A stretch of DNA of 64,000 nucleotides, taken from Kitasatospora acidiphila (GTDB lineage Bacteria > Actinomycetota > Actinomycetes > Streptomycetales > Streptomycetaceae). Every line of letters begins with the position of its first letter. Position 1 is the stretch's first letter. Below, one piece after another: positions 7,525 through 15,907 of this stretch. The stretch lies in assembly GCF_006636205.1 (NCBI RefSeq), contig NZ_VIGB01000003.1, positions 7,070,501 through 7,134,500 on the forward strand. Reading direction: 5' to 3'. Made by a program: the position numbers and the translations under genes. The notes under the pieces are model-generated. The model did not search any database, had not been told where the DNA came from, and saw only the letters and a program-made list of their open reading frames with translations.

Positions 7525-9201
7525 GTGAACCGCTTCGACCACTCCGCTCCCGCCGCCCCGGTGCCCACCGGGCACGCGGCGAGCACGCCCGCCCTGCGGA
7601 TGATGAACCTCGCCCTGCACGGGCTGTTCTTCACCCTGCTCGTGGTGCTCGTGGTGCGCGGGCTGGTCACCGGCGGGCTCGGGCAGACCAGTCTGCTGAC
7701 CGCGATCACGCTCGGTTCGCTCTACGGCCTCGGTGGGGTGGGCCAGCGGATCCGGGCCGACCGCCGGTTGGCCGGCGCCTGGCTGGTCGGGGTGCTGGTG
7801 CTCTGGACCGGGCTCACGGTGGTGCACCCGGAGTTCAGCTACCTCGCATTCCCCCTCTACTTCGTGCTGCTGCACCTGCTGTCCGTCGTGCTGGCGGTTC
7901 CGGCCGTGCTGGGGGTCACCGGGATAGTGGTGGCGGCCCAGGCGCAGACCGCCGGTGGGCTGACGGCGGCCAAGGTGGTCGGCCCGCTGGCCGGGCTGGC
8001 AGTCGCGGTCCTCACCGCCGCCGGCTATGCGGCGCTCTACCGGGAGAGCCGTGCCCGGGCCCGCGCGGTGGACGTCGCGATGCGCATGGTTCAGGAGGTG
8101 ACCGAGACCCGCAATGAGCTGGCCGAGAGCCAGCGCGCCGCCGGCCGGCTGGCCGAGCGCCAGCGCTTGGCGGCCGAGATCCACGACACCTTGGCGCAGG
8201 GCCTGTCCAGCATCGTGCTGCTGGCCCGCTCGGCCGAGTCGGCGCTGCCCGCGGATCCGTCCACCGCCGCGGAGCGGATCGGCGAGCTCGGGCGTACGGC
8301 GGCGGAGAACCTCGCCGAGGCCCGCCGGTTCGTCCGGGAGCTCACCCCGCCGGCTCTGGAGGAGGCCAGCCTGAGCGAGGCACTGCGGCGCTTGGCCGAA
8401 CGTCGGGGCGCCGACTTCCATCTGGAGGGCGAGCCCTGTCCGCTGCCGGTGGAAGCGGAGGTGGCGCTGCTGCGGTTGACCCAGCAGGCACTGGCCAATG
8501 CGGTGCAGCACGCCCAGGCCACCCGGATCGCGGTCACCCTGAGCTACTTGGATGACGAGGTCACGCTGGACGTCTTCGACGACGGGGTGGGCTTCGACCC
8601 GCATGCACACCGCACCGGAGAGCAGAGCGGCTTCGGCCTGCACGGGATGCGTGAACGAATGGTGGCGCTCGGCGGTCTGCTGACAGTCGAGTCGGCCCCC
8701 GGCGAGGGCACGGCGGTGGCGGCCGCCATACCGATCCCGGCGGTCGACCTGCCGGGTGGCGAGCAAGAGAGCAGTGAGCCTGCGGGCACGGTACGGGTCG
8801 GGAGTCGGCCCAGCGACAAGGCCCCGACGCTCGACGGGGAGTGGTCCGGCGGGCAGGAGCCGCCGCGTGGTGGGGCAGCAGACCGTGGGGAGCTGACGGC
8901 TAGCGGCGCCGTGCCGGCCACCGCTGACTGGACAGTCGGTGATCTTGCCGCGGAGGCCCTGGGCTTCGGCGGTGGGGTCGACCTGGACGGGGTGGTCCAG
9001 GGACCGGCGCCCGCGCCGCACGCTGATGGGGAGCACGCGGTTACGGGCTCCGAGCCAGGCGCACGACATGACGACCACCACCGCCGCGATGCGAGGCGAC
9101 TCAAACCCACCCCGCCCATCGTCACCAGGCTGATCATCGGCCGCTTGGTACCGCGTCGGCGACTCCGAGGCATGCTGATCCGCGAGCGGAGTCACTCGTG
9201 A
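7525..9201 (+). CDS. Sensor histidine kinase, NarL/DesK type (HisKA_3)
   Basis: N-terminal region with about five membrane helices (residues 25-165), then a coiled linker, a HisKA_3 dimerisation motif with the phospho-histidine in RLAAEIHDTLAQGL, and an HATPase_c domain (ANAVQHA; DDGVGFDP; GFGLHGMRERM). A GTG at 7525 is chosen; open frame extends to 7474 but that overlaps the operator-like repeat. It continues about 140 residues past the ATPase domain as a polar tail ending in a basic stretch (RLVPRRRLRGMLIRE), which is unusual. The stop overlaps the response regulator GTG by four bases. Confidence 0.9.
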   Translation: MNRFDHSAPAAPVPTGHAASTPALRMMNLALHGLFFTLLVVLVVRGLVTGGLGQTSLLTAITLGSLYGLGGVGQRIRADRRLAGAWLVGVLVLWTGLTVVHPEFSYLAFPLYFVLLHLLSVVLAVPAVLGVTGIVVAAQAQTAGGLTAAKVVGPLAGLAVAVLTAAGYAALYRESRARARAVDVAMRMVQEVTETRNELAESQRAAGRLAERQRLAAEIHDTLAQGLSSIVLLARSAESALPADPSTAAERIGELGRTAAENLAEARRFVRELTPPALEEASLSEALRRLAERRGADFHLEGEPCPLPVEAEVALLRLTQQALANAVQHAQATRIAVTLSYLDDEVTLDVFDDGVGFDPHAHRTGEQSGFGLHGMRERMVALGGLLTVESAPGEGTAVAAAIPIPAVDLPGGEQESSEPAGTVRVGSRPSDKAPTLDGEWSGGQEPPRGGAADRGELTASGAVPATADWTVGDLAAEALGFGGGVDLDGVVQGPAPAPHADGEHAVTGSEPGARHDDHHRRDARRLKPTPPIVTRLIIGRLVPRRRLRGMLIRERSHS

Positions 9202-9842
9202 TCCGGGTCCTGCTGGTGGATGACCACCCGGTGGTCCGGCGCGGGCTGCGCGCGATGGTGGACGAACTGCCCGAGTTGTCCGCCGTCGGCGAGGCGGCAG
9301 ACGGTGCCGAGGCGCTGAGCCTGCTGGCGGAGCTGGCGGAGAGCGGCCAACCGCGGCCGGACGTGGTGCTGATGGACCTTCAGATGACGGGCGGCATGCA
9401 CGGCGTCGAGGCCACCAGACGGATCACCGCGCTGCCGGACCCACCGGCCGTGCTGATCCTGACGACCTACAGCACCGACGCCGACATTCTCACCGCGGTC
9501 GAGGCCGGTGCCACCGGTTACATGCTCAAGGACACCCCGCCGGACGAGCTGGTGGCGGCCGTGCAGGCCGCAGCCAGAGGGGAGACGGTGCTGGCGCCAC
9601 CGGTCGCGGCCCGGTTGCTTGGTCGAGTTCGTGACGGGAGGCCGACGCTGTCGCCACGGGAGGCGGAGATCCTGCAGCTGGTCGCCGAAGGTCTGCCGAA
9701 CCGGCAGATCTCCAAGCGGCTCTTCATCAGCGAGGCCACGGTGAAGACGCACCTGGTGCACATCTTCGAGAAGCTCGACGTGGACAGCCGTACGGCGGCC
9801 ATTGCCGCAGGGTTGGCAGCAGGGTTGATCCGGCCGACCTGA
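9198..9842 (+). CDS. Response regulator, NarL/FixJ family
   Basis: 214 residues. Receiver domain with acidic pair VDDHPVV, phospho-acceptor Asp in VLMDLQM and Lys in GYMLKD; C-terminal LuxR-type helix-turn-helix (LSPREAEILQLVAEGLPNRQ, ATVKTHL). GTG start overlapping the kinase stop, so the two are co-translated. Most likely regulates the divergent ABC exporter through the inverted repeat at 7441-7474. Confidence 0.93.
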   Translation: MIRVLLVDDHPVVRRGLRAMVDELPELSAVGEAADGAEALSLLAELAESGQPRPDVVLMDLQMTGGMHGVEATRRITALPDPPAVLILTTYSTDADILTAVEAGATGYMLKDTPPDELVAAVQAAARGETVLAPPVAARLLGRVRDGRPTLSPREAEILQLVAEGLPNRQISKRLFISEATVKTHLVHIFEKLDVDSRTAAIAAGLAAGLIRPT

Positions 9843-10244
9843 CCTGACTCGAAGTCAAGCGGGGTCGGCCGGACGCTCGGGGGGTGGCCGGCCTGGTGCA
9901 CCGCACTGGGCGGCTCTGGGGCCCGCGCAGTGCACCGTGCCGGCAGGCTTGGTGGGCCGCGGCGGGCACAGCACTGGTGGCCCGGCGCACCGCGGCGGGC
10001 AGTGCTGGGCGGCGTAGGCGGCAGCTGCGGTGCCCGGGCACTCGGCCCGCTGGGCGGCTGGCCGGCGACCGGCCAACGGGCCGTCGCGGGCCCGGGGTTG
10101 GGCGTGCGGGGCAGCGTGCCAGCGGTGCGTGGCCCGCGGGTGGTGCGTGTCGGTTCACGTCGGCCTGCTTGCCGTCAGCGCCGGTGGCCGGTGGCTCCCA
10201 CGCCTTCGCTGGCCGCTGCGTCCGTTCCTTGGCTAGCGGTTGAC

Positions 10245-10310
10245 CGCCAGCCGCCAGCCGCCAGCCGCCAGCCGCCAGCCGCCCGCCGCCAGCCGCCCGC
10301 CGCGCCCGCC
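10245..10310. repeat. CCGCCAG tandem tract
   Basis: About five consecutive CCGCCAG copies followed by degenerate CCGCCCG copies in the intergenic region. Confidence 0.8.
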
Positions 10311-10421
10311 GACCCCGGCAGCTCGCCCCTGCGGCTTCGCCACCGTGCTCGCTCGGACGAGGCTTGGCGCTGCCAAGGTCACCCGCTCGCTACGGCACGA
10401 TACGTCGCCAGTTGCGGCACA

Positions 10422-10483
10422 GCTTCGCTCGCGGCGTCAGCGGTGAGGCGGCGGCCTCACGCTGCGTCAGCCGCGAGCGAAGC
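10422..10483. terminator. Large stem-loop between convergent genes
   Basis: Perfect 14-bp arms (GCTTCGCTCGCGGC at 10422-10435 and its complement at 10470-10483) enclose a second perfect 7-bp stem (GTGAGGC / GCCTCAC, loop of four). There is no T-run. It probably ends transcription of the minus-strand secreted-protein gene 73 bases upstream, and perhaps of the response regulator. Confidence 0.6.
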
Positions 10484-10555
10484 GGGGTGCGGGTCGGGTC
10501 AGGCAAGGGGCAGCTCAGCACCGTCGGGCGGCGCCGAGGGGGCACCGACCGGGTG

Positions 10556-11491
10556 TCAGCCCTTGGTCACGCAGTTGTTCGCCGCGTTGGACCAGAGACC
10601 CTGGAGGTCGAAGCTACCGGTGGAGAGCTTGACGAACGAGTCCATGTTGACGCAGGCGTCGCCGATCTCGCCGTTGCCACCGTTCCAGCCGATGCTGGGC
10701 CAGAAGTCGGTGACCGTCTCCGCGTACTCGTGGGTCTCGGTGGACTCGATGCCGGAGAGCGCGCGGCCGTCGGTCAGCGTGGTGCAGCCGTCGATGCCGG
10801 TGTCGGGGACGTAGGGCATGTTGGTGTAGGCCAGCGTGCCGTAGGACGAGCTGGTCTTGTCGTGCCAGGCGCAGAAGCCGCTGTTCGGGAAGCCGTCGGG
10901 GTGGGTGCCGGTGGCGGAGAGCACCACGTACTGGGCGTTCAGGTTGGGCGCCTGGGTCTTGTTGCCGAAGTGCCCGGCCGCCTTGACCGCCTCGGCCCCG
11001 ATCTGGGCCGCGGTGGCGCTGCCCGGCGCGGCGGCGGCGTTGTCGAACCAGACGCCGGCCAGCGGGGAGCTGGTGGGGTGCTGGACGTGGGTGCCCTTGC
11101 TGCCGCAGGTCACGGTGCCCTTGGCGACGCCCTCACAGTACTGGTCGAGGATGGTGCCCCAGGTGTCCTGGGTGCCGTAGAGGCCCTTGAACATGGCCTG
11201 CATGTCGGGGGCGACCCCGGCCGGGTCGTTCTTCCATTGGGAGCCCCAGAAGACCAGGTAGACCTTCGGGGTGGGAGACACGACACCCTGGCTGGCGCTG
11301 GAGCCCACGCTCAGGGTGCTGCCGCTGGTTGCTGTGGCAGCCGCGGTGGTGTGCCCGTGCAGCGGCTTGACCCCGAAGTGGGTGGGGCTGGCCGAAGCCG
11401 GGCTGCTGCCCGCGAAGCCGGCGACGGCGAGGGCGGCGGTGCCGAGGACGGCGAGCGCGCGGCTGGCGGAGGCAAGTGGGCGAATGGACAT
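10556..11491 (-). CDS. Secreted protein with HEYAE motif
   Basis: 311 residues, starting MSIRPLASASRAL with a Sec-type signal peptide ending near ASASP. ATG at 11491 is chosen because GGAGG precedes it; an upstream in-frame ATG lacks one. The mature part has VYLVFWGSQW and a C-terminal block THEYAETVTD ... EIGDAC. Similar HE-x2-E and EIGD-C elements occur in bacterial relatives of plant EXORDIUM/phosphate-induced proteins, and HE-x2-E suggests possible metal binding; both are recollection and inference. Six cysteines suggest disulfides outside the cell. Confidence 0.7.
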   Translation of the reverse strand: MSIRPLASASRALAVLGTAALAVAGFAGSSPASASPTHFGVKPLHGHTTAAATATSGSTLSVGSSASQGVVSPTPKVYLVFWGSQWKNDPAGVAPDMQAMFKGLYGTQDTWGTILDQYCEGVAKGTVTCGSKGTHVQHPTSSPLAGVWFDNAAAAPGSATAAQIGAEAVKAAGHFGNKTQAPNLNAQYVVLSATGTHPDGFPNSGFCAWHDKTSSSYGTLAYTNMPYVPDTGIDGCTTLTDGRALSGIESTETHEYAETVTDFWPSIGWNGGNGEIGDACVNMDSFVKLSTGSFDLQGLWSNAANNCVTKG

Positions 11492-11663
11492 GGGGGAGTC
11501 CTCCCGGAGTGAGGGCGCGGTGCAGGACACGCGAAAGATGGGGGTGCGTGTGGTGCAGCCGCAACCCAACCAGTTCGCCCGGGAAGGCGTCTATACCTAA
11601 GACATGACAAGACGACAGATTTTACTGACGCGACACAAGGGAACGGGACTTTGTGCTGACAAA

Positions 11664-11697
11664 GCGGGCTGCATCAGCAGAATCTGATGCAGCCCGC
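11664..11697 (-). terminator. Intrinsic terminator of the secreted-protein gene
   Basis: Perfect 14-bp stem (GCGGGCTGCATCAG) with a 6-base loop, 34 bases after the minus-strand stop at 11731, followed on that strand by TTT. Confidence 0.8.
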
Positions 11698-11730
11698 CAG
11701 ATAGGGGAGTTGGGGGCGGTGGGAGTCGCT

Positions 11731-12843
11731 TCAGCAGACGGGGATCGTCACCGTCAGCGTGAACCGGTGCGGGTCCGGGTCGGCCGGTGCCTCCTGGGTG
11801 ATCGTCACTGGAATGCTGGTGCCGGGCTGGGCGTCCGGGTCGACCTGGAGCGCGAAACCTCGGTTGTACTGGGACCAGGTGTTGTTGACGATGTCGTTGC
11901 AGGTCGCGGTGGTCCCGTCCGGCGAAATGGTGCACGGGTTGTAACTCGGGGTGCTGCTCAGCCACTTGGAGCCGGCCGGCAGCGTGGCGGTCAGGCTGCC
12001 GCGCCACGGGTAGTCGGTGGACGGGCCGAGGTTGCGCTCCACGATCTCGAAGTCTGCCGGGTTGCCGGGTGCAGCCGGCTTGGGCGGCCGCCACAGCTCA
12101 AGTGCCGCGTTGGTGACGGGGGCTGAGGTGTCGAAGCTCCAAGTCGCGGAGTTGTCATCCGGGTTCTGCGTCGAGTTCCAGGTGACCACGGCCGTGCCGC
12201 CCGAGTAGCTGCGCGGGCCGGGTGTGGTGCTGATCGTCTTGGCGAAGATCTGCGAGGTCTCGCAGCCGCCGGGTGCGAGACTCTTGGCGACCGGGAAGCG
12301 GATCCAGTTCCAGCCCCCGTCCACCGGGCCGCTGTGGCTGGTGGTCAGGGTCAGGCCGGGGTCGCCGGGGCCGTTGACCACCAGGGTCGCCGACGTCGGC
12401 GTCTCGGTGCCGTTGTTGCACACGGTCACCTGGACGGTCCCGACGGCGCCCGGGGCGGTCGGGGGCGAGGGCGGACTGACGCTGACGCTGAGGTCCTTGC
12501 TGTACGCGGACCGGCGGGCGCCCGCACCGGAACGCAGTGCGGGGCCGACCAGCTTGCGCGGCGCGGTGCCGACGGTGGGGGGCAGTACGTAGAGGCCGGT
12601 GAGGTGGTCGGCCTGGTCCGCCCCGCTGGGCTGAGGAGCCTGACTGCCGGGAGCCGATTGACCAGGCTGCGTGGCCTGAGCGGTCTGAGCGTCTTGCGTG
12701 GCCTGACCGGCTTGCACGGCCTGCCCGGCCTGCGCGGGCTGCGTGGATTGCGTAGGTGTGGCAGGTGGTGCGGCCGCCTGCGCGGCCTGGGTGAGCGGGA
12801 GCGGCAGCAGCACGGCCGCCGCGAGTAGAGCGGGGATCCGCAT
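11731..12843 (-). CDS. Secreted protein, unknown function
   Basis: 370 residues with a signal peptide (ALLAAAVLLPLPLTQAAQA), a Gln/Ala/Thr-rich spacer of about 50 residues with short AGQA/ATQ repeats, and two beta-sandwich-like segments resembling DUF11/CARDB adhesion-type domains (VQVTVCNNGTETPTSATLVV; DFEIVERNLGP). Four conserved-looking cysteines, the last at the C-terminus. No catalytic motif. Divergent from the TetR gene, so it could be a TetR target. Confidence 0.75.
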   Translation of the reverse strand: MRIPALLAAAVLLPLPLTQAAQAAAPPATPTQSTQPAQAGQAVQAGQATQDAQTAQATQPGQSAPGSQAPQPSGADQADHLTGLYVLPPTVGTAPRKLVGPALRSGAGARRSAYSKDLSVSVSPPSPPTAPGAVGTVQVTVCNNGTETPTSATLVVNGPGDPGLTLTTSHSGPVDGGWNWIRFPVAKSLAPGGCETSQIFAKTISTTPGPRSYSGGTAVVTWNSTQNPDDNSATWSFDTSAPVTNAALELWRPPKPAAPGNPADFEIVERNLGPSTDYPWRGSLTATLPAGSKWLSSTPSYNPCTISPDGTTATCNDIVNNTWSQYNRGFALQVDPDAQPGTSIPVTITQEAPADPDPHRFTLTVTIPVC

Positions 12844-12895
12844 GGGGGAACTCCGAGGGGACGAACTCCGAGGAGATGCTGAGATGAACGTCGTC

Positions 12896-12910
12896 GTTCG
12901 CTTGCGAAAC
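12896..12910. promoter_or_regulatory. TTCGC-N2-GCGAA palindrome, possible TetR operator
   Basis: Inverted 5-bp arms with a 2-base centre lie in the 142-base divergent gap between the secreted protein (start 12843) and TetR (start 12986). Confidence 0.35.
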
Positions 12911-12985
12911 TACGCAGCGGCAGGGCGGATCGCTCTGCGCAGTTACTCCGCCCGGTGGCCTGCGCAGGTGTGGGAGGATCGCGCA

Positions 12986-13630
12986 ATGCCCTCACACGAC
13001 CTCTCGCCGCCCGCCGTCACCCGTGGCGGGCGAGCTCAGGTGCTCGCCGCGGCGGCCGAGCTGTTCACCCGCGACGGCTATGCGGCCACCACCACCCGGG
13101 CCGTCGCCGAACGGGCCGGCATCCGGCAGTCGACGCTCTACCACCACTTCGCCAACAAGGACGACATCCTGGCGACGCTGCTCGAAGGCACCGTCGCCCC
13201 CACCGCCGCCTACGCGGAGCGGCTGCTGACCACCGCCGAAGCGGTGCCCGGCGCGCGCTTGTGGGCGCTGGTCCGGTTCAACACGGAGCTGCTGCTCGGC
13301 GGCCTGTCCAACCTCGGCGCGCTCTACCAGCTGCCGGAGGTGCGCGGTGAGCGGTTCGCCGGGTTCCGCCAGACCCGCTGCCGCCTCGCCGCGGCCTATC
13401 GCGAGCTGATCTCCCCGCTGCAGCCGCTGCCCGAGGCGGAGCTGCGGCTGCGCGGCGAACTGGTGCTTGGCCTGGTCGAGGGGGCGGTCGCGGTGGCGCG
13501 CGGGTGCAGCGAGCAGGACGCCGCCGAGGTGCCCGCCGCAGCAGCGGACGCCGCCGTACGGCTCGCCTCCGACTACGGCTGCCCGGCCGAGCACCTGGCC
13601 CTGCTCCGAGCGGCCGCACTCGCCCTCTGA
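12986..13630 (+). CDS. TetR/AcrR family regulator
   Basis: 214 residues. N-terminal helix-turn-helix is clear (RAQVLAAAAELFTRDGYAATTTRAVAERAGIRQSTLYHHFANKDDI, residues about 15-60). The C-terminal ligand domain is helical and not informative. ATG at 12986 has GGGAGGA seven bases upstream. Followed by a long 17-bp-period repeat tract. Confidence 0.9.
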   Translation: MPSHDLSPPAVTRGGRAQVLAAAAELFTRDGYAATTTRAVAERAGIRQSTLYHHFANKDDILATLLEGTVAPTAAYAERLLTTAEAVPGARLWALVRFNTELLLGGLSNLGALYQLPEVRGERFAGFRQTRCRLAAAYRELISPLQPLPEAELRLRGELVLGLVEGAVAVARGCSEQDAAEVPAAAADAAVRLASDYGCPAEHLALLRAAALAL

Positions 13631-14013
13631 GCGGGCGAACACTTCGAGCGGGCGAACACTTCGAGCGGGCGAAGACTTCGAGCGGGCGACCCCTTCGAGC
13701 GGGGCGAACCTTTCGAGTGGGCCAACGCTGCAAGTGGGCGATCCCGATCCCTGCGAGTGGACGATCCCTCCGATCACGCAAGCCCTCAGGGCGCGTGATC
13801 GCTCTGAACGGGCGCTCCGAGCAGGCGACCCCTTCGAGCGGGGCGAACCTTTCGAGTGGGCGAGTCCTCCGGGCGCGCGATCGCTCTGAGACGGGCGAGT
13901 GCTCCGAGCAAGGCGGTCCCCCCGAGCATGTGAGCCCCCGGGCGCCCGACCCCGGCGAGCTAGCGATGCCCGGCTGCCCGCCCGCCGGTGCTGACGGTTC
14001 GTAGAGTAAGGAC
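13630..14013. repeat. 17-bp-period repeat tract
   Basis: Starts with near-perfect copies of GAGCGGGCGAACACTTC, then degenerate copies for about 270 bases. A 38-base block is repeated exactly at 13685-13722 and 13824-13861. No gene; the tract ends just before the nitronate monooxygenase start. Confidence 0.8.
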
Positions 14014-15039
14014 ATGTTCACCCTCCAGGACGTCGCGCTCCCCATCCTCGCCGCGCCCATGGCCGGCGGTGCCTCCACCCCGGAACTGGTGGCGGCCGTG
14101 GCCGCTGCCGGCGGCTTCGGCAGCCTGGCCGCGGGCTATCGGACAGCCACGGCGATGAGTGAACAGATCGCCGCCACACGGAAGTTGACCGACCGTCCGT
14201 TCGGCGTCAATCTCTTCGTCCCGGCGGCCAGCGACCCGGCCGTGCTGGCGGGGCTGCCCGCTTACCGGGAGGAGCTGCGGCCGGACGCGGAACGGCTGGG
14301 CGCCCGGTTGCCCGAGGAGATCCCGGCCGATGACGAGGACTGGGCCGCCAAGATCGCCGCCCTGCTCGCCGACCCGGTGCCAGTGGTCTCGTACACCTTC
14401 GGGCTGCCGACCCCCGCCGAGGCCGAGGCGCTGGCCGCGGTCGGCACTGCCCAGGTCGCCACCGTCACCAGCGTGGCCGAGGCCAGGGCCGCGGCGGAAC
14501 TGGGGATGTCCGCGCTCGCCGTGCAGGGGCCGGAGGCCGGGGGCCACCGCGGCACCCACAGCGTGGCGGCCGCGCCCGGCACCGAGCCGCTGCTCACGCT
14601 GCTCGCCGAGGTGCGGGCGGCCGTCGGCCTGCCGATCATCGCGGCCGGCGGGATCGGCGACGGGCCCGCGATCGCGGCCGCCCTGACCGCCGGCGCCGCA
14701 GCCGTCCAACTCGGCACCGCCTACCTGCTCGCCGACGAGGCCGGCACCGCTGCCGGGCACCGGGCGGCCCTGCGGTCACCGGAGTTCACGGAGACCGCCA
14801 TCACCAGGGCGTTCACCGGGCGGGCGGCGCGCGGGCTGCGGAACTCGTTCATCGACCGGCACGCCGGCCGGGCACCCTACGCCTACCCGGAGGTGCACCA
14901 CCTCACCGCCCCGCTGCGCCAGGCCGCCTCCCGGGCCGGGGATGTGCAGTCGATGCACCTGTGGGCGGGTACGGCGTTCCGCAGCGCCCGTCCGGGGCCG
15001 GCCGCTGAGATCACGGCCGAGCTGTGGCGGGCGGTCTGA
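14014..15039 (+). CDS. Nitronate monooxygenase (2-nitropropane dioxygenase family)
   Basis: FMN-dependent TIM-barrel oxidase that detoxifies alkyl nitronates. 341 residues. Markers: LAAPMAGG near the N-terminus, FGVNLF, QGPEAGGHRGT, the glycine-rich FMN phosphate site IIAAGGIGDG, and AVQLGTAYL. Stands alone on the plus strand. Confidence 0.88.
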   Translation: MFTLQDVALPILAAPMAGGASTPELVAAVAAAGGFGSLAAGYRTATAMSEQIAATRKLTDRPFGVNLFVPAASDPAVLAGLPAYREELRPDAERLGARLPEEIPADDEDWAAKIAALLADPVPVVSYTFGLPTPAEAEALAAVGTAQVATVTSVAEARAAAELGMSALAVQGPEAGGHRGTHSVAAAPGTEPLLTLLAEVRAAVGLPIIAAGGIGDGPAIAAALTAGAAAVQLGTAYLLADEAGTAAGHRAALRSPEFTETAITRAFTGRAARGLRNSFIDRHAGRAPYAYPEVHHLTAPLRQAASRAGDVQSMHLWAGTAFRSARPGPAAEITAELWRAV

Positions 15040-15198
15040 GCTGCGGTATTCATGAGCATTCAGCTGCGCGAGGGGGCCGGGGCCGGGTAGCTGAACCAGT
15101 TCTTAACCACCCGTCAGGCACACTGCTGACGGCCCGGCAGCGCGCCGGATCGCGGCGCGGTCGGCGAGGCGCGCCCGGATCAGTATGAGGACGGTCTG

Positions 15199-15822
15199 GT
15201 GACCCTCACGAACGATGCTCCGCAGGTGGACGGCGTGGGCGCCGATGACGAGAGTGGGCCCGGGGGCAATACCCGGCTCACCACCGTCACAGGTGTGCTG
15301 CTGGTGCCGCTGCTCGCCGTCCAGGGCTGGACCATCCTGTCGATCAGCCGCCTGGTGGCGGTCCATGTGTTCGTCGGGCTGCTGCTGCTCGGCCCGGCGT
15401 GCCTGAAACTCGCGAGCACCGGCTACCGCATCGTCCGCTACTACCTGGGCGCCCGGTCCTACCGCCGCCAGGGTGCGCCACCACTGGTGCGGCGGCTGCT
15501 CGGCCCGCTGGTGGCGGCCAGCACGGTCGGCCTGCTCGCCACCGGGCTGACCCTGGCGCTGGTCGGCCAGGACACCGCCGGGCCGGTCCCGGTGCTGTTG
15601 CTGCACAAGCTCATGTTCCTCGGCTGGATCAGCGTCACCTCGCTGCACGTCCTGCTGCACCTGCCCCGGCTGTTCGCCGCCACCCGGCGCCGTCTGGCCG
15701 GCCAGGCGCTCCGGATTCCGGGTGTCGGCCGCCGCTGGGCGGTGGTGGCGGTGGCCCTGGCCGTCGGTACGGCCCTCGCCTTCGCGGGCGAGCACCTCGC
15801 GAGCGCCTGGCAGCTGGGCTGA
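15199..15822 (+). CDS. Four-helix membrane protein, possible b-type haem protein
   Basis: 207 residues with four hydrophobic helices. Histidines sit inside or at the edge of helices (LVAVHVFVG, LLHKLMFLGW, TSLHVLLHLPR), as in DUF4405/cytochrome b561-like proteins, so haem binding is possible but not shown. GTG start with GAGG 8 bases upstream. It ends 86 bases from a convergent two-component pair. Confidence 0.65.
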   Translation: MTLTNDAPQVDGVGADDESGPGGNTRLTTVTGVLLVPLLAVQGWTILSISRLVAVHVFVGLLLLGPACLKLASTGYRIVRYYLGARSYRRQGAPPLVRRLLGPLVAASTVGLLATGLTLALVGQDTAGPVPVLLLHKLMFLGWISVTSLHVLLHLPRLFAATRRRLAGQALRIPGVGRRWAVVAVALAVGTALAFAGEHLASAWQLG

Positions 15823-15907
15823 GCGGGCCGGGCTGGGCTGCGCTGACCGGGACCGGGCCGGGCCGGGCTGAGCGAGCCGGGCGCGCCGGTCGTCAGCGGC
15901 CCCTGGC

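Larger units (their letters stand above)
9843..10555. other. Long non-coding stretch with low-complexity repeats
   Basis: About 710 bases between two convergent genes. I find no frame with a ribosome site or recognisable product. It contains a 7-bp repeat (CCGCCAG) tract at about 10245-10310 and a large stem-loop at 10422-10483. Confidence 0.6.

Noticed and set aside
7291..9195. A 634-codon open frame antisense to the histidine kinase
   Set aside because: It crosses the divergent promoter region and has no recognisable domain; the kinase on the plus strand is unambiguous.
10240..10446. A short open frame rich in Arg, Gln and Pro
   Set aside because: It is a translation of the CCGCCAG repeat tract and lacks a ribosome site.
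13630..14004. An open frame running through the 17-bp repeats
   Set aside because: A 17-base period cannot keep one amino-acid repeat in frame; the apparent frame results from the lack of stops in GC-rich repeats.
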